Below, in pieces: positions 1 through 5,721 of a DNA stretch of 17,233 bases. The position numbers and the translations under genes are program-made. The stretch spans positions 1-17,233 of the forward strand of contig CAYNQF010000057.1 of assembly GCA_964399265.1 (NCBI GenBank). Direction: 5' to 3'. This DNA is from WJLY01 sp964399265. Its GTDB lineage: Bacteria; Joyebacterota; Joyebacteria; Joyebacterales; Joyebacteraceae. Each line of letters begins with the position of its first letter. Within the stretch, counting starts at the first letter, position 1. The notes under the pieces are model-generated. The model was not told where the DNA came from. It searched no databases and was given only the letters and a program-made list of their open reading frames with translations.

Positions 1-308
1 GGTCGTCCTACTTCCCGGACGAGGCCGTTGACACGAAGCAGCGCAAGGCCAAGACTACGGTGATGGCCAAGAGCGGTGAGACGGTGGTGATCGGGGGGCT
101 GCTGCGCAAGGACGTCGTCGAGACCCACTTCAAGGTGCCGATCCTGGGCGACATACCGCTCCTGGGTGCTCTCTTCCGCAAGAGCATCACCAGTGATACC
201 GACAGCGAGGTCGTGCTCTTCCTCACGCCGAGACTCGTCGGGGCCGAGGAGCTCAGCAAGTTGAGCCAGCGCATGGAGTCCGACTTCGACGCCAGGCTGC
301 AGGAATAG
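1..308 (+). CDS. Secretin (GspD/PilQ family), C-terminal fragment
   Basis: This is the last 101 codons of an outer-membrane secretin; the reading frame is open from base 3 and the 5' part lies outside the window. The visible residues include the family's C-terminal beta-barrel signature, SGETVVIGGLL followed by VPILGDIPLLGALF and then VVLFLTPRLV, which is typical of type II secretion GspD and type IV pilus PilQ proteins. Secretins form the gated ring through which pili or secreted proteins cross the outer membrane. The stop is TAG at 306-308, and the prepilin peptidase begins 23 bases later on the same strand, so the two are probably co-transcribed. GspD and PilQ cannot be told apart from this end alone. 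The pilin genes nearby favour a type IV pilus or a related secretion pseudopilus. Family assignment is secure; the subtype is inference. Confidence 0.93.
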   Translation, partial: SSYFPDEAVDTKQRKAKTTVMAKSGETVVIGGLLRKDVVETHFKVPILGDIPLLGALFRKSITSDTDSEVVLFLTPRLVGAEELSKLSQRMESDFDARLQE

Positions 309-331
309 CAGCGGGGGGGAGCGGTAGTCAG

Positions 332-1090
332 ATGGCAGTGCTGCTGTTCATCGCCGGTGCGATCATCGGCAGCTTCCTCAACGTCGTCATATACAGAATG
401 CCACGGGGGCGGTCGATAGTCCGCCCCCCTTCGGCATGTCCTCAGTGCGGTTCGCCGGTCAGGCCGTGGGACAACATCCCCATCTTGAGCTACTTGTTGC
501 TCAGAGGAAGGTGCCGGGATTGCCGTGTCCGTATACCTGTTCGCTATCCGGCGGTCGAGGTGCTCTCCGGGCTCATTCCCGTTCTCATCTACTCGGTCTA
601 CGGGGTCGGAACCGCGCTGGCCGTCTACTGGCCCGTCGCCTGCGCGCTCCTCGTCATAGCCTTCATAGACCTGGACCTCAAGATCATCCCCGACAAGGTG
701 ACTCTGCCCGGCCTCGTGGCAGGACTGGTCGTATCGCCCCTGGCGGGGCTCACGACGCTTCCAGAATCGCTGATAGGTGCGGTGGTCGGCGGAGGTGTGC
801 TCTACCTGATCGGTCTCCTGGGCGCGGCGGCGTTCCGCAAGGAGAGCATGGGCGGCGGTGACATCAAGCTCGCGGCGATGATGGGCGCCTTCCTTGGGTG
901 GAAGGCCGTACTGCTCATGCTGTTCATCGCGTTCTTCGTCGGGGCCGTCGCCGGCATCGCGGTCATGGCCAGGGGAGGCAAGCGCGCTGACCACACCATT
1001 CCCTTCGGACCGTTCCTCGCTCTGGGTTCCTTCGTGTCCATGGTCTGGGGCGAGTCTCTGCTGGCCTGGTATCTCAAACTGCTGGGCTAG
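332..1090 (+). CDS. pilD: Prepilin peptidase / N-methyltransferase (PilD/GspO, A24 family)
   Basis: An inner-membrane aspartyl protease that cleaves the leader of type IV prepilins and pseudopilins, and usually N-methylates the new first residue. The 252 aa length is normal. The N-terminal part holds GSFLNVVIYRMPRG (13-26) and the two CxxC pairs of the zinc-binding methylation domain (C36/C39 and C61/C64). The protease part carries the conserved acidic stretch IDLDLKIIPD (112-121) and GGGDIK with D177, and the protein has several hydrophobic segments. The ATG at 332 is preceded by a purine-rich GGGGGGAGCGG stretch. It follows the secretin gene directly, and its likely substrates, two prepilin-like proteins, are encoded just downstream on the other strand. 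All key residues are present, so it should be active. Confidence 0.96.
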   Translation: MAVLLFIAGAIIGSFLNVVIYRMPRGRSIVRPPSACPQCGSPVRPWDNIPILSYLLLRGRCRDCRVRIPVRYPAVEVLSGLIPVLIYSVYGVGTALAVYWPVACALLVIAFIDLDLKIIPDKVTLPGLVAGLVVSPLAGLTTLPESLIGAVVGGGVLYLIGLLGAAAFRKESMGGGDIKLAAMMGAFLGWKAVLLMLFIAFFVGAVAGIAVMARGGKRADHTIPFGPFLALGSFVSMVWGESLLAWYLKLLG

Positions 1091-1188
1091 GGGAGCGCGG
1101 CGGCCCGGCCCGGTGGTCACGACCGGCGCGTCGCACGTCGGACGATGTCGATGCGCCGCCGGAGTTACCGGCAGGACGCCCAGCCGAA

Positions 1189-1215
1189 AGCCCCCGGTCG
1201 GAGAGACCGAGGGCT
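1189..1215. terminator. Hairpin terminator between convergent pilus transcription units
   Basis: AGCCCCCGGTC (1189-1199) pairs with GACCGAGGGCT (1205-1215) around a 5-base GGAGA loop, with one C/A mismatch. On the + strand it is followed by CTTGCTTG, on the - strand by TTTCGG, so both T-tracts are weak. It lies between the ends of pilD (+) and the PilV-like gene (-) and may stop transcripts from both sides. Confidence 0.55.
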
Positions 1216-1270
1216 CTTGCTTGTGACTCGCTGCTGACTCAGTTGATTCTCACGTTGCCGTCGCGGAGGG

Positions 1271-1306
1271 TGTTGCCGTCTGGGACCGTGTTGCCGTCTG
1301 GGACCG
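1271..1306. repeat. Two tandem 18 bp repeats just past the PilV-like gene
   Basis: The unit TGTTGCCGTCTGGGACCG occurs twice head to tail (1271-1288 and 1289-1306). A degenerate third copy, containing CGTTGCCGTC, lies just before it (about 1252-1270). The unit length is a multiple of three. Read on the - strand in the frame that ends at TGA 1241-1239, it encodes VPDGNT, VPDGNT, then LRDGNV-RIN. No function is known; see the finding on a possible shifted pilin tail. Confidence 0.8.
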
Positions 1307-1326
1307 CGCTTCTCTCCTCTGCCCTC

Positions 1327-1869
1327 CTAGGATCCCACCACCACAGCCATGCTCACGCTGTCCCGAGGGCTTGCGTCCGGCCACCGCAGCTTCACTTCGA
1401 CCGACTTCAGCCGCACCGAATCGCCGGGGCTCGAGTGCGACACGGGTGTCACCGTCCAGGACAGACTCCCCAGCACGTCGTCCGTACCGTCCTGGGGCGA
1501 GCCCTCGCTGACTATGATCGTCGGGTCCGTTGGGTGCGCGCCGGACGTCATGCACACGCTCGAGACGTCGGCGTCCGAGCCGATGGACCCGTAGCCCGCC
1601 CTCATGAGCTGCTCGACCTTGCGCTCCACAAGGCGCAGAGCCATGCGTTTCTGGCCGCGGTGCGAGGTCATCACGCGGCCGGCCACCATTGCGTTGAAGA
1701 CCGGCACCACGATGATCGCCAGGACCACGACGGCGATCAGCACCTCGATGAGGCCCGTGCCCTTCTCGGACGCGAGGTTTCCGCCCGCCCTTGTTCTTCC
1801 GTGCCTTCGTCCACGGGCGCGGAAGACGTCAGCGGAGGTCGCGCGTCCTCTAAGAATGTCCATTAGCAT
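1327..1869 (-). CDS. Prepilin-like minor pilin (PilV-like)
   Basis: A 180 aa type IV pilin-like protein. Its N-terminal signal is KG/TGLIEVLIAVVVLAI: cleavage is expected after G37, leaving T38 as residue 1 and E42 as the conserved Glu at +5, followed by a hydrophobic helix (about 43-62). Residue +1 is Thr rather than the usual Phe or Met, and the leader of 37 residues is long. The ATG at 1869 is supported by GAGGG six bases upstream. The rest of the protein is a short globular domain that I do not recognise. It is the last gene of a three-gene pilin operon, 20 bases after the PilW-like gene. LIEVLIAVVVLAI resembles PilV minor pilins, so the name is by likeness of the N-terminus and operon position only. 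The frame ends at TAG 1329-1327, but a repeat-encoding frame continues beyond it (see findings). Confidence 0.85.
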   Translation of the reverse strand: MLMDILRGRATSADVFRARGRRHGRTRAGGNLASEKGTGLIEVLIAVVVLAIIVVPVFNAMVAGRVMTSHRGQKRMALRLVERKVEQLMRAGYGSIGSDADVSSVCMTSGAHPTDPTIIVSEGSPQDGTDDVLGSLSWTVTPVSHSSPGDSVRLKSVEVKLRWPDASPRDSVSMAVVVGS

Positions 1870-1889
1870 TGCAGTCCCTCGCGCGGCCT

Positions 1890-2405
1890 TCAGTTCCTGC
1901 AGACCGCCGTGGACGACAAGGAGACGGGCAAGTCGTCGCCCGCGTGGTCCTCCGTCTCCCTGTCGTCTCTCAGATAGATGTCGATGTTCACGACCTTGCC
2001 CGAGCTCACGCCGAAGCGCAGTGAATCGACGTCGGTGGCTACCTCGAATCCGTCCAGGTCTCTGATGTTGCCCTGACCGTCGAGGTAGTACCGGGCGATC
2101 AGGCTGTCGGTGCTCCCCGTCCAGTAGTAGACGTTGAGCGAGTCGCCCGCGCTCCCGACCGTCGCCGTGCTGCCGCTCCTGATCCCGCGCGCCATCATCT
2201 CCACGGCCAGAGAGCCATCTCTCTGGATGCGCGCGAGGGCAGCGGTTCCGTCCCAGGACCTCGTCGTCCCGACGTAGGAAGCCGTGGCTGCGATGATCAC
2301 GCTTATCGCGACGCCCGCCCAGATCATGAGTTCTATCAGCGTGAACCCCGATTCGCCACGGGGCCGCGCGGCATCACTCAGTGAGTTTCTCCAGTTGCGC
2401 TGCAT
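1890..2405 (-). CDS. Prepilin-like minor pilin (PilW-like)
   Basis: A 171 aa protein with a classic prepilin signal, ESG/FTLIELMIWAGVAIS: cleavage after G20, F21 as residue 1 and E25 at +5, followed by a hydrophobic assembly helix to about residue 45. The globular part ends in a strand-rich region with a single Cys (AVCRN) near the C-terminus. The ATG at 2405 is preceded by AGGAAGG at good spacing. It sits between the PilX-like and PilV-like genes, in the order X-W-V. By analogy with minor pilins it probably joins a priming complex at the tip of the pilus or pseudopilus after processing by the PilD encoded nearby. The prepilin assignment is firm; the PilW label rests on context. Confidence 0.88.
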   Translation of the reverse strand: MQRNWRNSLSDAARPRGESGFTLIELMIWAGVAISVIIAATASYVGTTRSWDGTAALARIQRDGSLAVEMMARGIRSGSTATVGSAGDSLNVYYWTGSTDSLIARYYLDGQGNIRDLDGFEVATDVDSLRFGVSSGKVVNIDIYLRDDRETEDHAGDDLPVSLSSTAVCRN

Positions 2406-2490
2406 CTCGAGCCTTCCTGGTTTCGGCCTCCGTGGCCACCCGTTCCGATGCCCCCACGCGGGGTCCGGCCACGGCGTCAGGCGTCCCGCC

Positions 2491-3876
2491 CTATACCTCT
2501 CTCCAGCGCAGGTTGTAGTACTTGCCCGTGAGCAGGTACCCCGGCGGCTGGAGCGTCTCGAAGCGCGGGTCGTAGCAGTAGTTCTTCGCGTATCCGTTCT
2601 GGACCACGATCTCGTCGTTGTAGAGGTAGCCGGTGCCCACGGCGCCGCGGAAGCGCTGGATGATGCCTCCGTGCACGGTGAGCGTGCCCCTCGGCGTACC
2701 CTCTCTGTAGTTCTCCACGTAGAACGACGTGTTCAGCGCCATGATGTGCGCGTGTATGTTGCAGTCGGTGTGGTTCGCGTAATTGTCCGCGACGATCACG
2801 TTCGACTCCGACACCAGACCGAGCAGGTCGTCACAGCCCTGGTTCGGACCGTTGACCGGATCCGCGTCGCGGTAGACGAGGTCGTTCGTGATAGTGATGT
2901 CCCCGGACGATCCAAGAGTGAGCGCGCCGTCCAGCGTCCCCTGCACCGACACCGATCCGTCCACGTAGAAGACGCCGTTGAACGAGGATATCGGCACATC
3001 GTGCCAGACGCCGTCCTCCGTGTAGCTCACGTATCCCCAGAGCGTCGTCCCGCCGGACACGCGGCTAAGCTGGATCTGCGTGCTGCCGTTCACGTAGATG
3101 CCGCCGCTGTGAGCAAGCGACTCGAGGTCATCGAGGTACTCCGGCAGCTCAATGCCGCTCGCGCCCAGCTCGTAGCCCTGCTCGAACGTGGGCTCGTCGT
3201 GCGGCGCGTTGTCCGGGTCCGACGACTCCACGTGGTTCCAGTAATCGCCGTTGTAGTACATGAACGACGGGTCGTGGCTCGGATCGGGGTCGTCCGGACC
3301 ACCGAAAGCACTCGAGACGTGTCCCGCGAAGTGAGGGTCTCCCATGATGTGCATCTGCCCGTTGGTGTGCAGCGCGCCGTTCAGGTAGTCGGCCGAGCAG
3401 AACCATACGGGTGTGATCGAGCCCGGAAGGTGTTCATCCTCTGTGAAGTAGATGAACTGAGCGAACGACTGCGTCATGACGTCGCGCTCCACAGTACGCG
3501 TCTGGCCTCCCGCGTTACCCGTGCCGCGAATGGTGTAGTATTTCCTGGACCTCCAGGGGTTGTTGGAGTCCGGGATGACGGTGACCGTGTAGGTGCCCTG
3601 CGCGAGGGTCTCCGGCGAAGCGCCGAAGGGGGAGAACGCACTCAGGCCCGCCGGGGGGTCGTTCTGTGCCTCAAGCCACGTGTGAGCTCTGGCGATGCCT
3701 GACTCCGCGAGGTAGAGGGCCTGCGAGCGGTCCTCGCTGTGCGCGGCCATGGCCGCGTCCCTTGCGGCGAACTCGAATACCGCGGCCGCCGTGAGGAGCA
3801 TCACGAAGGCGACGACGGTCACGGCGATAAGCGCCGAGCCGCGTTCGTTCGAAGTCAGCGTAGCGTGCCTCATCAT
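2491..3876 (-). CDS. PilX-like pilus assembly protein with a large beta-rich domain (DUF4900-like)
   Basis: A 461 aa protein. The N-terminus RGSALIAVTVVAFVMLLTAAAVFEFAA forms one membrane helix (about 12-38) and is followed by SQALYLAESGIARAHTWLEAQ, the hallmark of PilX N-terminal domains. There is no standard G/FTLIE cleavage site. The remaining 370 residues include LNGALHTNGQMHIMGDPHFAG and a later VDGSVSVQGTLDGALTLGSSGDITITND stretch. Such repeating short strands recall DUF4900 and bactofilin-like beta-solenoids; this is recognition by eye. Cysteines are scattered through the C-terminal part. The start at ATG 3876 is chosen because AGGAGGGG lies seven bases upstream and the hydrophobic N-terminus follows; the frame is open further up to 4050, but that extension looks non-coding. 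It is the first gene of the minor-pilin operon, with a sigma-54-type promoter upstream. Confidence 0.85.
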   Translation of the reverse strand: MMRHATLTSNERGSALIAVTVVAFVMLLTAAAVFEFAARDAAMAAHSEDRSQALYLAESGIARAHTWLEAQNDPPAGLSAFSPFGASPETLAQGTYTVTVIPDSNNPWRSRKYYTIRGTGNAGGQTRTVERDVMTQSFAQFIYFTEDEHLPGSITPVWFCSADYLNGALHTNGQMHIMGDPHFAGHVSSAFGGPDDPDPSHDPSFMYYNGDYWNHVESSDPDNAPHDEPTFEQGYELGASGIELPEYLDDLESLAHSGGIYVNGSTQIQLSRVSGGTTLWGYVSYTEDGVWHDVPISSFNGVFYVDGSVSVQGTLDGALTLGSSGDITITNDLVYRDADPVNGPNQGCDDLLGLVSESNVIVADNYANHTDCNIHAHIMALNTSFYVENYREGTPRGTLTVHGGIIQRFRGAVGTGYLYNDEIVVQNGYAKNYCYDPRFETLQPPGYLLTGKYYNLRWREV

Positions 3877-3963
3877 AGTGACACCCCTCCTGCCGCGTGA
3901 GGGCGCCCGGCGCCCCATGCGGCTGGCGTTACAGGAACTCTGCGAGTGGCCAGCATGCTGATG

Positions 3964-3979
3964 TGCATAGAATGTGCCA
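3964..3979 (-). promoter_or_regulatory. Sigma-54 (RpoN) -24/-12 promoter of the minor-pilin operon
   Basis: On the - strand TGGCACATTCTATGCA matches the consensus TGGCACG-N4-TTGCA, with GG (3978-3977) and GC (3966-3965) separated by exactly 10 bases. The only departures are A for G after TGGCAC and A for T in TTGC. The predicted start near 3953 gives a leader of about 77 bases before the PilX-like ATG. Sigma-54 control with a PilR-type activator is known for pilin genes in other bacteria; no such activator is visible here. Confidence 0.7.
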
Positions 3980-4040
3980 CGCGGCCAGTATATTGCCGGC
4001 AGAGGCTGCTCGTAAGTTGTTGTTGGGTTGACAGATGGAA

Positions 4041-4135
4041 GAACGCCCACTCTGGTGAGTGGACGTTCGGCAATCTAGGTGACTCAGGGTGTTGCGGGCG
4101 TTGCGGAAGAGCCGGCTACCAGGCCACCCGGCTCT
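4041..4135 (-). terminator. Two hairpins at and after the end of the XRE regulator pair
   Basis: AGAGCCGG (4108-4115) and CCGGCTCT (4128-4135) form a perfect 8 bp stem across the stop codon of the downstream regulator gene. About 40 bases further along the - strand, GAACGCCCACT (4041-4051) pairs with AGTGGACGTTC (4058-4068) around a 6-base loop; in the - strand transcript its one imperfect pair is a U-G wobble. It is followed by TTCCATCTGT, a weak T-rich tail. They probably end the regulator transcript and insulate it from the pilin operon. The second could instead be a protein site upstream of the sigma-54 promoter. Confidence 0.5.
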
Positions 4136-4685
4136 CGTAGGCGCCGATCACAATGAGCTCGCCGCCCTCGTCGCTTATGTCCTCGATGGTGACACCGCCG
4201 TCCACGAAGAACTGGATGGTGTCGCCCTCACGTATGACGAACGATTCATCCCCGATCGTCGTGCGGTACATCCCATCGACGCAGAGTATTACCATTTCGG
4301 CCAGGATCGGAGCGCGCTTGAATACCTCGCCGGGCTTGGTCCTCTTGTTGTTGACGTGCGTGTTGCCCCAGGGGCAGTCACACGTCAGGCGCTCAAAGTC
4401 GTAGGTCTTTCCGTCGGCTCCTACCGTGTAGGCGCGCTGTCGGTCGTGCTTCCCTACCAGGCATACGGGACAGAACGCGCGCTCTTCCACGAAGTGCGCC
4501 GGGCGCTCGCCCAGTGCCTTGGCTATCCGCTGCAGGGCTCCAATGGTGGGGGAGGTCTTGCCGCGTTCGATCTCGGATATGTGGGTCGCCGACATGCCGG
4601 AGCGAGCCGCGACCTCCTTCAGAGTCATGTCCTTCTTGAAACGTGCGAGCCTTAGACGCTCGCCAACTTCCTGCTTCGTCGGCAT
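4116..4685 (-). CDS. XRE-cupin transcriptional regulator with cysteine cluster (downstream paralogue)
   Basis: A 189 aa DNA-binding regulator. Residues 6-62 form a Cro/CI-type helix-turn-helix with MTLKEVAARSGMSATHISEIERGKTSPTIGALQRIA, and residues about 115-185 form a cupin-like beta-barrel (TTIGDESFVIREGDTIQFF). Between them lie FCPVC (C72, C75) and CDC (C102, C104), with C135 further on, which its neighbour lacks. Such a cluster could bind a metal or sense redox state; this is inference. The usual cupin metal-binding histidines are not evident. The start at ATG 4685 is chosen because AGGAG lies seven bases upstream and because it matches the paralogue's MPSKEE start; the frame is open to 4865, but that part overlaps the upstream gene. 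It starts 40 bases after that gene and is likely its operon partner. The effector is unknown. Confidence 0.9.
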   Translation of the reverse strand: MPTKQEVGERLRLARFKKDMTLKEVAARSGMSATHISEIERGKTSPTIGALQRIAKALGERPAHFVEERAFCPVCLVGKHDRQRAYTVGADGKTYDFERLTCDCPWGNTHVNNKRTKPGEVFKRAPILAEMVILCVDGMYRTTIGDESFVIREGDTIQFFVDGGVTIEDISDEGGELIVIGAYESRVAW

Positions 4686-4725
4686 CAGTTTCTCCTGCGT
4701 TTCCTCATGTGTGGAAAGCTCGTCC

Positions 4726-5295
4726 CTACAGTGGGAGGACCATTGGGGTGGCCAGCACCAGCATGACCTCGCCCACATCTTCTCCGACGTTCTCGGATGT
4801 GAATCCGCCGTCCAGACGCGCTTGTAGCGTGTCGCCCTCGCGCAGGACGTGAGACTCGTCACCAACAGTGACTCTCAAGGTTCCCTTGACGACGATGAAG
4901 ACGGCCTCCCCGACGACGGCGTGTCCCGCGGTCACCTGGCCGGGTTCAGTGTGTCGGGAGAACAGCTGCAGATAGCCTCGGGGTAGCCCCTTGGCGACGA
5001 CCTGAAGGGACGCCGGCTTGCCCGTGGCGTCAGTCATGTAGAAGTCGTAGCGTTGGCCTAGCTTCGTCAGCCGGACCTCAGGCAGCTCGTCGTCGCGGAC
5101 GAAGTACGATGATCTCTCGCCCAGTGCAGCCGCTATCCTCTGCAGCGCTCCAATGGTGGGAGAGGTCTTGCCCCTTTCGACCTCGGAGATGTGCGTGGCG
5201 GACATGCCGCAGCGGCTCGCGACTTCCTTGAGGGTGAGGTTTCGGTCGAAGCGGGCTATCCTTAGCCTACGTCCTAGTTCTTCTTTGCTGGGCAT
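4726..5295 (-). CDS. XRE-cupin transcriptional regulator (upstream paralogue)
   Basis: A 189 aa regulator of the same length as its downstream neighbour, aligning with it almost without gaps. In residues 1-62 (HTH) 48 positions are identical, and 25 of 26 are identical over residues 30-55, which cover the recognition helix. The C-terminal cupin (VTVGDESHVLREGDTLQARLDGG, about 143-164) presumably binds a small ligand. XRE-cupin proteins commonly control amino-acid or polyamine catabolism. Unlike the neighbour it has a single Cys (C29) and no CxxC. The start at ATG 5295 is chosen from the paralogue; AAAGGA lies upstream at a rather long spacing (about 12), while ATG 5343 upstream has no ribosome binding site. 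It is divergent from the aminotransferase gene, with a sigma-70-like promoter and a palindrome upstream, so autoregulation and control of that enzyme are likely but unproven. Confidence 0.91.
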   Translation of the reverse strand: MPSKEELGRRLRIARFDRNLTLKEVASRCGMSATHISEVERGKTSPTIGALQRIAAALGERSSYFVRDDELPEVRLTKLGQRYDFYMTDATGKPASLQVVAKGLPRGYLQLFSRHTEPGQVTAGHAVVGEAVFIVVKGTLRVTVGDESHVLREGDTLQARLDGGFTSENVGEDVGEVMLVLATPMVLPL

Positions 5296-5444
5296 GCGAT
5301 AGATGCGTCCTTTCCGTTTACACGTCGGCACCTTGCGGACCATTACACCGGTCCGGCGACGGTGTGCGACTCCGGATGCGCTCTGGAACTGTCCCTAATG
5401 GCGGGCCTTCTTCCCAGACTCCCTGGGGCCGATTCACAGTGACT

Positions 5445-5473
5445 AAGATAGTCCGGCACCGAATTTCGGTCAA
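5445..5473 (-). promoter_or_regulatory. Sigma-70-like promoter of the XRE-cupin pair
   Basis: On the - strand TTGACC (5473-5468) and TATCTT (5450-5445) are separated by exactly 17 bases. This is 5 of 6 and 4 of 6 matches to the -35 and -10 consensus. Transcription would start near 5438, leaving a leader of about 140 bases before the ATG at 5295. In that leader, ACACCG (5345-5350) and CGGTGT (5360-5365) can form a small hairpin. Confidence 0.65.
5458..5470. promoter_or_regulatory. Perfect palindrome on the regulator promoter (candidate operator)
   Basis: ACCGAATTTCGGT is a perfect inverted repeat (ACCGAA-T-TTCGGT). It covers part of the -35 element (5468-5473) and most of the spacer of the regulator promoter, where a repressor would block RNA polymerase. 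A related half site, CACCGGAAT, follows at 5485-5493, and the stem CACCGG also occurs at 5346-5351 and 5620-5625. That it is bound by the XRE-cupin proteins is inference. Confidence 0.5.
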
Positions 5474-5548
5474 GGGCAATCATTCACCGGAATCCGACAT
5501 AGGCACCTAAGTGATTGATAGTCGCTCGGTTCAGACTGGGTACGCCGT

Positions 5549-5576
5549 CGACCGGCGGCCGTCCGGACCCCGGTCG
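5549..5576. other. Inverted repeat in the divergent intergenic region
   Basis: CGACCGG (5549-5555) and CCGGTCG (5570-5576) form a perfect 7 bp stem with a 14-base GC-rich loop, about 60 bases upstream of the -35 of the aminotransferase promoter. It could be a second protein site or only a GC-rich coincidence. Apart from this, the two promoters and the palindrome, I see nothing else in the 426 bp between the regulator and aminotransferase genes. Confidence 0.35.
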
Positions 5577-5635
5577 GCGCGGGTTCATCGGGAGCCCTTC
5601 CGGGCCTGTTCGTCCCCTGCACCGGCCTCTCTTTC

Positions 5636-5664
5636 TTGACGCCAGACATCGGCCCTGATACTCT
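5636..5664 (+). promoter_or_regulatory. Sigma-70-like promoter of the aminotransferase gene
   Basis: TTGACG (5636-5641) is followed after exactly 17 bases by TACTCT (5659-5664). The -35 matches 5 of 6 and the -10 only 3 of 6. The predicted start near 5671 falls on the small palindrome TTGGCCAA (5671-5678), about 50 bases upstream of the ATG at 5722. Confidence 0.5.
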
Positions 5665-5721
5665 CTGCTGTTGGCCAAAATCGCCGCCTTTCTCTGGTCC
5701 CTTTTTCCGCTGGAGGCCCTT

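Noticed and set aside
8..1120. Long open frame on the - strand opposite the secretin and prepilin peptidase genes
   Set aside because: Low-complexity, charged composition with no recognisable domain; it is the antisense shadow of two well-recognised + strand genes in GC-rich DNA.
2284..3702. 472-codon open frame on the + strand opposite the PilX-like gene
   Set aside because: Rich in Arg, Val and His with no domain; the - strand frame has the AESGIARA motif, a good ribosome binding site and operon context.
4028..4033. TTGACA, a perfect -35 hexamer on the + strand
   Set aside because: No -10 at 16-18 bases downstream and no + strand gene follows before 5722.
3877..4050. N-terminal extension of the PilX-like protein up to an ATG at 4050
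   Set aside because: It would put 58 polar residues before the membrane helix and would run through the sigma-54 promoter; ATG 3876 has an excellent ribosome binding site.
4686..4865. N-terminal extension of the downstream XRE regulator to 4865
   Set aside because: It overlaps the upstream regulator's coding region, whereas the ATG at 4685 has AGGAG and matches the paralogue's start.
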